A stretch of DNA of 64,000 nucleotides from Marinobacter sp. SS21 (GTDB taxonomy: Bacteria; Pseudomonadota; Gammaproteobacteria; Pseudomonadales; Oleiphilaceae): contig NZ_JAQNDA010000002.1 of NCBI RefSeq assembly GCF_028369065.1, positions 62,001-126,000 of the forward strand, read 5' to 3'. Shown piece by piece: positions 28,720-38,369 of the stretch; within the stretch, counting starts at the first letter, position 1, and each line of letters begins with the position of its first letter. The notes beneath the pieces are model-generated. The model had not been told where the DNA came from, searched no databases, and saw nothing but the letters and a program-made list of their open reading frames with translations. Both the position numbers and the translations under genes were made by a program.

Positions 28720-30693
28720 TTACCATTTTAATTTGATGGAAAATGGGAACTTGCCCAATATCTCGCCCGCGATATCTACCTTCGATGCATCAAGCAGACT
28801 TATTTTCAGCACCAAGCCTTTGTTCGAATCCTCACTGACCAACACTTCGCTCACCCCAACACCCGCTTCGTTCAGCTCATCCAATATGGCGTGCTCTATT
28901 TCTATCCGTTTGAGTGCGGGCTTGAAGATTTTCCCTACGCCGGTTAGGGGCATTTCATTGACGATGCGAATGCCCTTAGGCCGTGCCGCACGTTCCGCAA
29001 TGTTCTGCTCGGCGAAGGCCAGGAGTTCTCTCTCGGTGACGGCGGCGCCGCTTTTCAACTGCACGTAAGCTACAGGAACCTCTCCGGCGTAGGCATCCGG
29101 GCGACCAACAGCCGCCGCAGTCTGGACTGCGGGGTGGCGGTGCAGTGGTTCCTCAATGATTAATGGGTCAATGTTATGGCCGCCTCGGATGATCAACTCC
29201 TTCTTACGGCCTGTGAGATAAAAGAATCCGTCCGAATCCTGCCAGCCAAGATCACCCGTATTAAGCCACTTTTCTCCATCACCCAAGTCCAGCCAAATAC
29301 CCTTGTTATGCTCCTGGACTTTATAGCCGGCAAAGACATTGGGGCCATTCAGGGCGATTACACCAACCTCGCCAACACCGCAGATTCGGTTGAAGCCACC
29401 GTCATCATCGAGCTCCACTACCCGCATGTTCTGGAACGGTAAGCGGAGTCCGATAGAGCCGGTCTTTGTTTCCCCCAATGGTGGGTTGGTCGTGCTGGCA
29501 CATGTCCCTTCCGTCAGACCGTAGCCTTCCAGAATTTTCAGCCCGGTCCTTTCCTGAAAACTGCGCAGCACCTCTCGAGGCATAGGCGCTGCCCCGCAAA
29601 GGGCGTATTCGAGGGAACTGACATCGTGATCTTCAATGGGAACCTGAAGCAGTGACGCAAAGAGCGTGGGGACACCGCTGAAGAAATTGATCCGATGCTG
29701 ATCGACAATCTCCCAGAATCGCTCAATGATACCTTCCGCCCTATAGCCTTGGGGGGTTGCCAGCAGCACATGCGCACCCTTCGAAAAGGGTACGAGGCCG
29801 GTAACCAGTACGCCGTTGACGTGAAACAGTGGAAGGCCGCACAGCACGGTTTTGCCTTGACCAAAGTTGTCAGCCTGGAAGCGGGCAGCGCTCCACGCAT
29901 TGAACACCTCGTTTCGGTGGCGGCGCATGGCGATCTTCGGGGTGCCTGTTGTTCCCCCGGTACAAAAATAGGAAGAGAAGTCCTCCGGCTCGATCGAGCG
30001 TCCGCTTACCAAGTGTCTAGAGGGTTGGGCGCTGGTGGCCTTATTGAAGTCATGGAGCTGAATGGATGGCGGTAACGAGCGATGCAGCCCGCCGGGTGCA
30101 TGCAGTCTGCACGACTCCGCCCACTGAACGATTCTGGCCACAAGTTTGCCTGGAGCTTTGACGCGATCCGCCATATTCACCAGGACCAGGTGCTCTATTC
30201 CCAGAGTCAGCGGTAACACCTGATGAATCTTTTGCCATAGGTCGACGCCTGGAAACGGTGCCAGTGTGACGAGTACACGAGCCCCAGTGGCATTGAGCAG
30301 TTCGGCAATTGCCGACGGCTCCAACAAGGGGTTGATGGCAGCTACGATTCCGGCGGCCTGGCCACCCCAGATGGTGAAATGCGTTTCTGGTAGATTGGGT
30401 AACACATAGGCCACGACATCGTCTTTTCCCACACCCAGGGAATGGAATAGGTTAGCGGCTTGGGTTACCTGGGCCAGAAATTCGGCATAGCTCCACACTT
30501 CCGGACGTTTGTGCCCTTTAACACTCAGAAAGAACGATAAGGCGGGCGCGGTAGGGTCAAGTTCTGCGCCTCGCCTAAGCATGTCATAGGTGCTGTTGGG
30601 CAGATCGCTGGGGACACCGGTTGCCTCAATGGCTTCTACGTCGGCAATTGAGCCGACGCCACGGATGATCTCGTTGTTACGTGCTTCCACCAC
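28720..30693 (-). CDS. AMP-forming acyl-CoA synthetase
   Basis: A 657-residue adenylate-forming enzyme that activates a carboxylic acid to its CoA thioester. ATP loop CTGGTTGTPKIAMRRH lies near residues 249-264, then GYGLTEGTCAST, the TGRKKELIIRGGHNIDP hinge near 500, and the catalytic Lys in LTGVGKIFKPALK. A C-terminal extension of about 60 residues follows. GTG 30693 is chosen because AGGG lies 8 nt upstream and the extra 39 residues of the longer frame look non-coding; this is uncertain. Substrate unknown; neighbours (lipase, alkylsulfatase) suggest fatty acids. Confidence 0.85.
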   Translation of the reverse strand: MVEARNNEIIRGVGSIADVEAIEATGVPSDLPNSTYDMLRRGAELDPTAPALSFFLSVKGHKRPEVWSYAEFLAQVTQAANLFHSLGVGKDDVVAYVLPNLPETHFTIWGGQAAGIVAAINPLLEPSAIAELLNATGARVLVTLAPFPGVDLWQKIHQVLPLTLGIEHLVLVNMADRVKAPGKLVARIVQWAESCRLHAPGGLHRSLPPSIQLHDFNKATSAQPSRHLVSGRSIEPEDFSSYFCTGGTTGTPKIAMRRHRNEVFNAWSAARFQADNFGQGKTVLCGLPLFHVNGVLVTGLVPFSKGAHVLLATPQGYRAEGIIERFWEIVDQHRINFFSGVPTLFASLLQVPIEDHDVSSLEYALCGAAPMPREVLRSFQERTGLKILEGYGLTEGTCASTTNPPLGETKTGSIGLRLPFQNMRVVELDDDGGFNRICGVGEVGVIALNGPNVFAGYKVQEHNKGIWLDLGDGEKWLNTGDLGWQDSDGFFYLTGRKKELIIRGGHNIDPLIIEEPLHRHPAVQTAAAVGRPDAYAGEVPVAYVQLKSGAAVTERELLAFAEQNIAERAARPKGIRIVNEMPLTGVGKIFKPALKRIEIEHAILDELNEAGVGVSEVLVSEDSNKGLVLKISLLDASKVDIAGEILGKFPFSIKLKW

Positions 30694-31073
30694 TATCAAT
30701 ACCCTGTATGCGAGCGACCTGGAACTTTTATGTCGCTGGTAGCGAATCAGGCCACCACTGGCAAGCGTGTTTGGCCGGTTGATGACTCCGTGGGTAGCAT
30801 AGCGAAGCAAGGGGGGGCTCAGCAGTGTAGCGATAAGGACCTTTAATGCACAATTTCGGCCGTGATGAGTTTGGTGAAACTGTACACAGACACTAATTAC
30901 GGTTTGGTTAACGGGTCTTATCCAGCTAAAAAGGACGGCTGTAGAAGCTTGGCGCGATTTGCATTGCGACTGTTCGCAAGGACCAGGGATTCCTGAAACA
31001 CCTTGTCTTGATTGGGAATGGCCCTTGAGGCACCAGTGGTGCTCTGGAGTATTTCGGAGGTTCCCTGGGGGCC
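30694..31073. other. Intergenic region, no gene seen
   Basis: About 380 nt between two minus-strand genes. It must contain the acyl-CoA synthetase promoter. No repeats, hairpins or credible small genes were recognised, and composition is less GC-rich than the chromosome around it. Confidence 0.4.
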
Positions 31074-32123
31074 TCAGTTCTGTATGCTCTTCCGATATTG
31101 CCCCGGCGTTACCCCGGCCATTTTCCGGAACCAGCGGATAAAGGACTGACTTTCGGAAAATTTGAGCCGAAAGGCCACGGCTTCAATGCTGTCACTGCCA
31201 TTGGCGAGGTAAAGGCGGGCCAGCTCAAGGCGAAGCTCATTGACGAGTTGTTGATAACTGAAGTTTTCCCGGCGCAGTTGGCGATGTAAATGTCGGCTGC
31301 TGATTCCAAGCGCTGACGCTAACGAATCCTTTGATGCATCACCCTGCCTAAGCAGGGCGCGCAGTTGTGTTCGCGCACGGTTGATAAAGGTGTCAGCCTG
31401 GCTTTGCTGCTCTATCAATATTCGGGCATGGCTCTCAAGCACACCCTGTAACTCGGAGTCGGGGTGAGATAAGGGTCGTTTCAGAGCGTCGATGGGCAGG
31501 GCCAGGGCCGACTCTCGCTGACTGAAATGAACTGGGCATCCGAATATTCGCTGGTACTCCGTCAGCAAACCAGGATCGCTCGGAGGCCCGTGCTGAAAGT
31601 GAACAGCGAGTAAGGGCGGCGGCAGTTGTTGCAACATGCCTAAATGAATAGAGAGCCAGCAGCCCATGATGTACTCGGTTGCCTGCCTCCTGAACAGAGG
31701 GTTGTCGCTAAGGCAATCCCAGCACCACAGCACAGAGCCGGGTCCGTAGGAAAGGCTGGTCAGACCGAAATCCCCCACCAAACGCTCATAGCGCATTGTC
31801 ATGTCGATAATTTCTCGCAGCGTGCCACAGGCCAGTCGCAAATGACCGACCACGCCGAAGTCTGTGGCATCCGCCTGCTCGGACATATGCAAGCCGAGCA
31901 ATGGGTCCTGACTGGTAGCTGTCGCAGCGCAGACCAGGTGTTCCAGCGTAGCAACAGGAACCCGTCCATTGGGGTCGGCAAGCGACTCCAGGTTCAAATG
32001 GGCGGTGTCCATAATCTGGTCGATGGCAAGACCACTGGCTACAGCACTGGCAATCAAGTGGCGCACCAAGCCCGCTCGAACGGTGCGACTGTTTTCAGTG
32101 CTTTCGTCGTAACTGCTTTCCAT
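31074..32123 (-). CDS. AraC-family transcriptional regulator
   Basis: A 349-residue regulator of the same arabinose-binding-domain/AraC architecture as the one at 27128 but clearly a different protein. N-terminal domain at about 25-215 (GVVGHLRLACGTLREIIDMT), C-terminal DNA-binding domain at about 245-345 with SLASALGISSRHLHRQLRRE and AFRLKFSESQSFIRWFRKMA. ATG 32123 (MESSYDEST) is preferred to the frame's upstream end at 32237, although its ribosome site is weak. It probably controls the acyl-CoA synthetase downstream on the same strand or the lipase upstream. Confidence 0.88.
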   Translation of the reverse strand: MESSYDESTENSRTVRAGLVRHLIASAVASGLAIDQIMDTAHLNLESLADPNGRVPVATLEHLVCAATATSQDPLLGLHMSEQADATDFGVVGHLRLACGTLREIIDMTMRYERLVGDFGLTSLSYGPGSVLWCWDCLSDNPLFRRQATEYIMGCWLSIHLGMLQQLPPPLLAVHFQHGPPSDPGLLTEYQRIFGCPVHFSQRESALALPIDALKRPLSHPDSELQGVLESHARILIEQQSQADTFINRARTQLRALLRQGDASKDSLASALGISSRHLHRQLRRENFSYQQLVNELRLELARLYLANGSDSIEAVAFRLKFSESQSFIRWFRKMAGVTPGQYRKSIQN

Positions 32124-32492
32124 CACACTAGTAACTTTGCATATGTGTTTGGTGTTGTAAGTGCGGCTGCCATGCCCTGAACTCTTCGTAAATCGTGATC
32201 CTGACCTGATCGTGAGAACGCATTGGGGCCTTCGCAAGCAACATCTCGACTAAAGAATAGCCTATCAGGTGATCATTCTACTGGGGGGTGGTGGTCAGTT
32301 TTACGCGGTAGTTCTCGCCTTGTTCAGAGTCAACCACGAGCAACGAAGCGGATCGAGGGCGGGACTCCGGCTCTATCCCAGTCGGGTCGAGCCAGAGTCC
32401 GTATCAGTTCTGTATTGCAGCGTGTCGGCCCCAACTCGGCCACATTAGCGGGACCTAGCCAGCACCTACTGCGCCTGCGGGGCCATAGTGAC
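32124..32492. other. Intergenic region, no gene seen
   Basis: About 370 nt between the AraC gene and the end of the lipase gene. Short frames here have no family features. No clear terminator was found. Confidence 0.35.
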
Positions 32493-33464
32493 CTACAAAT
32501 TTCCGGAATGAAACACGCAAGGAGCTTGGTAGTTTCCTTCGTCATCCAACGCTTCCAGAATCAGTCCTGTGACTCGTGGGCTGGTGCTCATGGTAACGTG
32601 GGTGCTGAAGTCAAGATAGCAGCCCTCTTGCAGGGTGACGTTTTCCACCGTGGCACCGAGTCCGGCCGTCAGGAAGGTGGTTTCTCTGGGGGTAATGACG
32701 TAATCGTACAAGCTGGAGATGGAGACGTAGTGCACGCCGGGGACGGTCTCGCCATCGGCATTGAGTGTTTCGACAAACTCCGATCCGTGCAATTGCTGCT
32801 CCTGGGCCGGTGAGTTTTCGGCAAAAAAGCCGGTCAGGTCTTCGAAGGCACGCAAGAAATAACCGAGACCGCTGGCGGTGGAGCCATGGTGGGGAGCGCC
32901 GAAGGTAATCAGACTATGTACCTTGTTTAAACTGGGGTTCTCCGGATTGGCACCGCCTTCGAACTTCAAGTAATGGCGAGGCATCAAGCCGCCCTGAGAG
33001 TGGCCCACCATATCCACCTGAGTCGCGTTGGTGGCCGCCAGGATCTGATCGACGAAGTCGGACAGCTCCTTGGCGCCATCACGCATATCCGCCAGGCCCA
33101 TGACGCCGGGGTAGTTCAGGGTGGCCTCTGGGTCTTGGCCGTAATTGAGTGCATACACACAGTAACCGGCGTCTGCCAGGCGCGGCGCGATGTAATGCCA
33201 GTTATTGTAGCGATTGGCGAGCGTGCCGTGGACCAAGACCACCGGGCGTGGACGCTGTGCGCTGGGCTGGCAGCTCCAATCATTGGCACCCGGTGTGTTG
33301 GCGTAAGGTTCTGCCAGGGAGTACAACACCGCTGCGGGCCAGGTCTTAAAGGAGGGACCGCTGGTTTCGTTGTCCTGGGCGCTACTGGTTTGCACAAAGC
33401 TACACGCGATCAAGCACGTTGCCGCGAAGGCCCGGGGCAGAATGCTGGTTGTGAATGAAGTCAT
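32493..33464 (-). CDS. Secreted alpha/beta-hydrolase, triacylglycerol lipase-like
   Basis: A 323-residue exported esterase/lipase. The signal peptide runs to about residue 28 (FVQTSSAQ). The oxyanion-hole motif VVLVHGTLANRYNNW is near residues 74-88 and the nucleophile elbow GHSQGG has Ser near 156; a candidate catalytic His is in STHVTMS near the end. Four Cys suggest disulfides. It resembles class 2 (Streptomyces-type) lipases. ATG 33464 follows an ideal AGGAG site, so the upstream 58 residues of the open frame are rejected. It sits 191 nt downstream of a second secreted hydrolase gene. Confidence 0.88.
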   Translation of the reverse strand: MTSFTTSILPRAFAATCLIACSFVQTSSAQDNETSGPSFKTWPAAVLYSLAEPYANTPGANDWSCQPSAQRPRPVVLVHGTLANRYNNWHYIAPRLADAGYCVYALNYGQDPEATLNYPGVMGLADMRDGAKELSDFVDQILAATNATQVDMVGHSQGGLMPRHYLKFEGGANPENPSLNKVHSLITFGAPHHGSTASGLGYFLRAFEDLTGFFAENSPAQEQQLHGSEFVETLNADGETVPGVHYVSISSLYDYVITPRETTFLTAGLGATVENVTLQEGCYLDFSTHVTMSTSPRVTGLILEALDDEGNYQAPCVFHSGNL

Positions 33465-33655
33465 TATAGTTGTTCTCCTGTGCTCACTTTTTGTTGTTTT
33501 GTCTAGGGAGCCTCTGAATAACTCCGTATCGTCTCTGCGCGCTCTGACGGCTGTAGCTGCCAGGCGCGGTTTGTCGCCAATGGTCCTAGCCCTTGGCAAG
33601 AGCCTTCCCTGGGGTTGCTGCTTCTGGGAACCGGTCATGCACTGTCTCGTTCAAA

Positions 33656-35062
33656 TCAGTCATTGATGTCGGCAAAGTCTTTGCCCCAGAACAGATCCCA
33701 AGTCGTCGCCTTCATGGCGTTGTAGGCCTGTTGGGCAACGTCGAAGCCCAGTTCCATAAATCCGTCCCAGGCACTTTGGCCGTTGCACCAGAATATTGAA
33801 CAGCCTTCGACGCTGTCCGAACCAATCCCAAAGGTCATCTCAAACAGGTGCCAGTTGGCCACGTCCAGGTCGAACTTGGTGATGTCAAACTGCGATGGTC
33901 CCTCAGGGTAGGTGTAAGGGCCTGGGTCGGTGTTCTGAGGCATATCCGCTACTGATGCGGTTACCAGGCGTACGAACTCCTTGTAGTCGACGCCCTCCAC
34001 CGTGGACAAGCCACCGCCCGGCAGGCCATTGCGTACGATCACCAGGTGACGGCTGGGCACGACCACAATCATTTGTCCACCCGCGCCAAGCGCGCCATAG
34101 GCATCACGCGGGGTGCCCGGAAAAATGGGGTGATCCACCGGTACTGGACGACCGATATTGGAGGCCTTGTGAGTATCGCCCTCGTTCAGCCAGAGCAGGA
34201 AACCATAGCCCGGGTTGGCTTCGGTGCCAGTGAGGGCTTGGCGCATAAAGTCCTCATCGATCAACTGCTGGTCCCCCCAGCGTCCCAGGTAGAGCATCAG
34301 GTGCCCCAGTCGTGCGCTGTCCACCGGCCGTACTGCCAGCCCGCCAGACACAATGGTGTCGCCGCTATGGGTACGCAGCCCGACCCAGTGGTCACGGGGA
34401 ATATCGAGTGGTGCGAACAGCTGCTGTTGGGTAAAGTCCTGGAAATCCTGCCCAGTGGTTGCCTCGATAATTCGTGACAATACCGCCAGGGCGCTCTGTC
34501 CATACATAAACTCGCTGCCAGGCTCGTACCAGAACGGTTGCTGCAGGGTGTACTGCACCGGATCGTTCAGGATCACCGCCGCTTCATCGACGATCGACAC
34601 CCGCAGGCCGGAAACCTGATTGAGCAGTTGGCGGATGGTGATCACGCCGTGCTCGGCGCCCGCTTGTGGGAGATGCAAGGAAATTGGGTCGTCGAGGCCA
34701 AAATGGCCCAGTGTGACCGCGCGCCCAACTGCCAGCGCCAAAATCCCTTTTGAGGTGCTGGCCAGGGGATGCGGGACCGCATAGGCCGGTGCGTCCCATT
34801 GGTTCCTTCCGGCAAGACAGCCATAGCGGTAGACCCGGATCGCGGTACTACCGAGCTCGTTGCCAAAGGCAATGGCCTCATCCAGTTTTTCTGCATTGAA
34901 GCCCAGGGTTTCGGCAGCGACTGGCGCAAACAACTCCTCGTTCTTTGGTAGCTGACAATTGGGTATGTGATCGGGAATTTCTGACGGCAGAGCGGTCGCA
35001 ATGCCTACATTGGCGCTCAAAAGTAAAATGGGCGCGATTAGTTTAGATGCCAAGTTAAACAC
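33656..35062 (-). CDS. Exported serine hydrolase of the beta-lactamase/esterase (NylB-like) family
   Basis: A 468-residue exported protein with a signal peptide cut near residue 25. The penicillin-binding-protein fold is shown by the SxxK nucleophile STSK near residue 107, the Y-G-Q element (MYGQSALAVLSRIIEATTG near 188) standing in for YxN, and GAGGQMIVVVPSRHLVIVRN near 330. Such enzymes hydrolyse esters, amides or amide oligomers; true beta-lactamase activity is not implied. Translation begins at GTG 35062 with GAGGA 8 nt upstream. Next to a secreted lipase it suggests extracellular ester degradation. Confidence 0.85.
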   Translation of the reverse strand: MFNLASKLIAPILLLSANVGIATALPSEIPDHIPNCQLPKNEELFAPVAAETLGFNAEKLDEAIAFGNELGSTAIRVYRYGCLAGRNQWDAPAYAVPHPLASTSKGILALAVGRAVTLGHFGLDDPISLHLPQAGAEHGVITIRQLLNQVSGLRVSIVDEAAVILNDPVQYTLQQPFWYEPGSEFMYGQSALAVLSRIIEATTGQDFQDFTQQQLFAPLDIPRDHWVGLRTHSGDTIVSGGLAVRPVDSARLGHLMLYLGRWGDQQLIDEDFMRQALTGTEANPGYGFLLWLNEGDTHKASNIGRPVPVDHPIFPGTPRDAYGALGAGGQMIVVVPSRHLVIVRNGLPGGGLSTVEGVDYKEFVRLVTASVADMPQNTDPGPYTYPEGPSQFDITKFDLDVANWHLFEMTFGIGSDSVEGCSIFWCNGQSAWDGFMELGFDVAQQAYNAMKATTWDLFWGKDFADIND

Positions 35063-35463
35063 GGTGTTGTTCCTCGCTTTTTCTATTTGTTTGTTATTTT
35101 GTGAGCTGAGGTTTTATTTTTCCTTGTTGTTCTTTGTTTTGATTTATTTTTATATGTTTTTAGTTGGTTGTTGTTTTAATTGGTCTTCCGGTTGGTGAAT
35201 TAAGGCCTTATATGTTCTGAGCTGTCTTCAAGTCTAACCTAGGCGGTACATGGAGGAAGTAACCTATAGTGGCCATGCAGACAAACAAATCGGGCCGCGC
35301 ATTGGCTGATGATTTATGCACTGGGAGAAAGTCCCCAAGGTTGGAGATAATGCCGCCCTCGGCAGCAGCCTTGCCATTCGCCGATTTCGAAAGCTGAAGA
35401 ACGGTGAATTTGCACTAAGCTAATAGGCATCGCGACGCCTTGCATTCAGGGTGGGATGTCCAC
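35063..35463. other. Intergenic region with an extremely T-rich strand bias
   Basis: Positions 35080-35180 are very poor in C/G on the plus strand and T-dominated, so the minus-strand transcript leader of the serine hydrolase would be A-rich and unstructured. A 35-codon plus-strand frame at 35316-35423 is not supported by any family match. The rest carries the pqiA promoter. Confidence 0.5.
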
Positions 35464-36753
35464 GTGTCAGTTTTAACGCCCGAGCCCAATGACCAACCTC
35501 ATCTGCTGCTCGCCTGCTCCGAGTGCGACCTGGTGTCTGCCGTGGTATGTGATCAGGATGACCAGTGGCATGCCTGCCCGCGTTGCCATCACCCGCTGCT
35601 GCGCCCGGCACGCAGCGATCAGGCCACGCCGGCGCTGGCATTTACCGCGTTGATTTTATTGCTGCTGTCGCTGGCGTTTCCTTACCTCGGGTTCGAGAAG
35701 AGCGGCGTCGAACGCACCGTGACCGTTGCCGGGGCCGCCAATGAGTTGGCGCTGCACCAGCATCCGCTGCTGTCGGCGATTGTCCTTGCCACCATCGTGG
35801 TGATTCCTGCGCTGTACCTGATAGCGGTTTGCTGGATTCATCTGAGCCTGATGCAGGCTTGGCGCCTGCCGGGCGCGTTGTTCCTGGCCCGCTGGCTACC
35901 CAGATTGCAGCCGTGGATGATGGCCGATGTGTTCGCCATCGCCGCCCTGGTCAGCTTGATCAAAATCATCGGGATGGCGCACATCCAGTTGTTGTCGGCA
36001 TTCTGGACCTTTGCCGGCTACGCGCTGCTGCTGTTGGTCACCGTGACACGCATGAATACCATCGCCCTGTGGCAGCGTCTGCTGGGGACCCTCCGGCAAC
36101 CCGCAAGGTCCCGACCGGGACTGACCGCCCTGAAACAACGGCTGATCGGATGTGCCTGGTGTGGTCAGCTGCAACCGCTTGGGCACCATCATTGCCAGCG
36201 TTGTAACAGTGCGTTGCACGATCGCCATCCTTTTTCCCTGCAACGGGTCTGGGCGCTGTTGGTGACGGCGCTGCTGTGCTGTTTTCCCGCACACCTGTAT
36301 CCAATCATGGTCACCTCCAGCCTCGGGCAATCCGACCCGGCCACCATCATTGGGGGGGTGCTGTTGTTTGTCGACCATGGCGACTGGCCCATTGCCCTGA
36401 TCATTTTTGCGGCCAGCGTCTTGATTCCCTTCGGCAAGATTCTCGCCATCGGTTGGCTTTGCCTGGCTACCCGTCGGCGCCGGGTTCTGGATATGGCGGG
36501 CCAGATGAAACTGTACCGGATCACCGAGTGGGTCGGGCGCTGGTCGATGATCGACGTGTTCGTGGTGGCGATCATCGTGGGCCTGTTCCAGCTAGGCAAC
36601 ATCCTGACCATCACACCCGGGTTTGGTGGCCTGGCCTTCTCGGGGGTGGTGATTTTCACCATGCTGGCGGCGCATCAGTTTGATCCGCGCCTGATCTGGG
36701 ACCAACAGCAAAGGCTGGCCCACGTCGGCCAGCGGATGGAGGAGCTGAAGTGA
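35464..36753 (+). CDS. pqiA: PqiA-like inner-membrane protein
   Basis: A 429-residue protein with two copies of a Cys4 zinc-ribbon plus four-helix unit: CSECDLV...CPRCHHP near residues 19-50 and CAWCGQL...CQRCNSA near 229-250. Each is followed by hydrophobic helices. PqiA is the inner-membrane partner of the periplasm-spanning MCE protein PqiB in lipid transport between membranes. GTG 35464 is favoured by the AGGGTGGGA sequence upstream over the TTG at 35440. The stop overlaps the pqiB start by 4 nt. Confidence 0.9.
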   Translation: MSVLTPEPNDQPHLLLACSECDLVSAVVCDQDDQWHACPRCHHPLLRPARSDQATPALAFTALILLLLSLAFPYLGFEKSGVERTVTVAGAANELALHQHPLLSAIVLATIVVIPALYLIAVCWIHLSLMQAWRLPGALFLARWLPRLQPWMMADVFAIAALVSLIKIIGMAHIQLLSAFWTFAGYALLLLVTVTRMNTIALWQRLLGTLRQPARSRPGLTALKQRLIGCAWCGQLQPLGHHHCQRCNSALHDRHPFSLQRVWALLVTALLCCFPAHLYPIMVTSSLGQSDPATIIGGVLLFVDHGDWPIALIIFAASVLIPFGKILAIGWLCLATRRRRVLDMAGQMKLYRITEWVGRWSMIDVFVVAIIVGLFQLGNILTITPGFGGLAFSGVVIFTMLAAHQFDPRLIWDQQQRLAHVGQRMEELK

Positions 36754-38369
36754 GCGAGTCAGCGGACAGCGGCCATCGGCCCAGGCTGTCGGCGGTCTGG
36801 GTCATCCCGTTGTTGGCCGCGCTGATTGGCGCCTGGTTGGTGTACAGCCATGTGACCAGCCAGGGGCCGGTGATCACCCTGAAACTGGCGGATGCGGAGG
36901 GGATCAGCGCCGGCAAAACCGCGGTGAGAACCCGCAACGTTCAGGTGGGGGTGGTCAAGCAGGTGTCGTTGTCGGAGGATCTCAGCCATACCCTGCTGAC
37001 GGTGCAGATGCAGGCGGGTACCGGTCGCATGTTGCAGACCGACACCCAGTTCTGGGTGGTCAAACCCCGGGTTGGGCGGGAGGGGATCAGCGGATTGAAT
37101 ACCGTGCTGTCCGGGGCCTACATTCAATTGGTGCCGGGGGAGTCTGGAGTGTCGGCGGCGAGCTATACCGTCAACGATTCCTCGCCGCCGGAGGAGACTG
37201 GCGACGGTCTGTTCCTGCAACTGGTGAGCGAGGCCGGTAGCGCCGTCGATACCGGCGATCCGGTCAATTTCCGCAGCCTGCGGGTCGGCCGGGTGGTGGC
37301 GACGGAGTTTGATCCCGGGAAAAAGGTGTTTCGCCATCGCCTGTTCATTGAAAAGCCTTACGATGTCCTGGTGACCCGAGGCAGTCGTTTTTGGGAAGTG
37401 AGCGGTGTCAGCTTCAAGCTCGGCGCCCAGGGCTTTGAAGCCAAGTTGGGTTCGCTGGAAACCGTGTTGGGTGGCGGGGTTGCCTTCGCGGTGCCCGATC
37501 CGAACATCAGCGTTGGCGAGCCGGTCCAGGATGGTGACGAGTTCGTGCTCTACAAGGATCAGGAAGCAGCGCGCCGGGCCATTTATTCGCTGACCTTGGA
37601 CTACGTTTTGTTGATCGACGGCAGTGTTCGCGGGCTAAGGGCCGGGGCTCCGGTGGAATATCGCGGCGTGCGGGTTGGGACCGTAGAGCGAGTGGCATGG
37701 GGCTTCGGCTTTGAGGGACCGAAATCCATGCGACAGGACCCGGTGCCGGTGTTGATTCGCCTGGAGCCGGAGCGAATTGCCCAGAAAACCGAGGTCGCCA
37801 TGGTCCAGTGGGAACAGGAAGTGACGGAAATGATCAACGGTGGCCTGAGAGCCAGCCTGCAACCAGCCAACTTGTTGACCGGGGCGCTGTTTGTGGACCT
37901 GGCCTTTCATGGCAATGACGATGGCGCGGTATCGGCGGTCAGCTACCGGTCGGTGCCGGTGTTTCCCAGTGTTGATCATGACGGTATCCAGAAGATTGAA
38001 GAGCAGGTGAGCCAGTTGCTAAGGACCTGGAACCAGCTGCCCTTCGAGGCCATGGCCGATCGGCTGAACAATAGCCTGGATCGCATGGCCAGCGCCAGCG
38101 AGCGGCTGGAAAGGATACTCAGCAATCCTGCTATCGTACAACTGCCCCAGGAGGCGGTGAACACCATGAATGCGCTACAGGAGGCATTACAAGGCTGGCG
38201 CGCGGATGGCGAGGGCGATGCCTATCAGCAGGTGCAAACGGCCCTGGGCAAGCTCAATCGCCTGCTGGACGACGCCGCGCCGGTGATCGACACGCTGAAT
38301 GAGCGACCTAATGCCTTGATCTTTCAAGGCCGCCCCACGCCGGACCCACAACCCAGGGCAACTCGATGA
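36750..38369 (+). CDS. pqiB: PqiB-like MCE-domain protein
   Basis: A 539-residue protein close to the usual PqiB length. One N-terminal membrane helix (about residues 12-32, AVWVIPLLAALIGAWLVYSH) anchors it, followed by three MCE domains with the G-L-x-x-G-x-V-x-Y/F-R-G signature, the last as GLRAGAPVEYRGVRVG near 292. A C-terminal helical needle follows (about 410-520). It forms a hexameric tube bridging inner and outer membranes. GTG start overlaps pqiA's TGA; its own stop overlaps pqiC. Confidence 0.92.
   Translation: MSESADSGHRPRLSAVWVIPLLAALIGAWLVYSHVTSQGPVITLKLADAEGISAGKTAVRTRNVQVGVVKQVSLSEDLSHTLLTVQMQAGTGRMLQTDTQFWVVKPRVGREGISGLNTVLSGAYIQLVPGESGVSAASYTVNDSSPPEETGDGLFLQLVSEAGSAVDTGDPVNFRSLRVGRVVATEFDPGKKVFRHRLFIEKPYDVLVTRGSRFWEVSGVSFKLGAQGFEAKLGSLETVLGGGVAFAVPDPNISVGEPVQDGDEFVLYKDQEAARRAIYSLTLDYVLLIDGSVRGLRAGAPVEYRGVRVGTVERVAWGFGFEGPKSMRQDPVPVLIRLEPERIAQKTEVAMVQWEQEVTEMINGGLRASLQPANLLTGALFVDLAFHGNDDGAVSAVSYRSVPVFPSVDHDGIQKIEEQVSQLLRTWNQLPFEAMADRLNNSLDRMASASERLERILSNPAIVQLPQEAVNTMNALQEALQGWRADGEGDAYQQVQTALGKLNRLLDDAAPVIDTLNERPNALIFQGRPTPDPQPRATR

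Noticed and set aside
33656..35062. Antibiotic-resistance beta-lactamase
   Set aside because: SxxK is present but the second motif is YGQ and the C-terminal part is of the esterase/NylB-like type.
35316..35423. 35-codon plus-strand frame before pqiA
   Set aside because: Looks slightly protein-like but has no ribosome site or recognised relatives.
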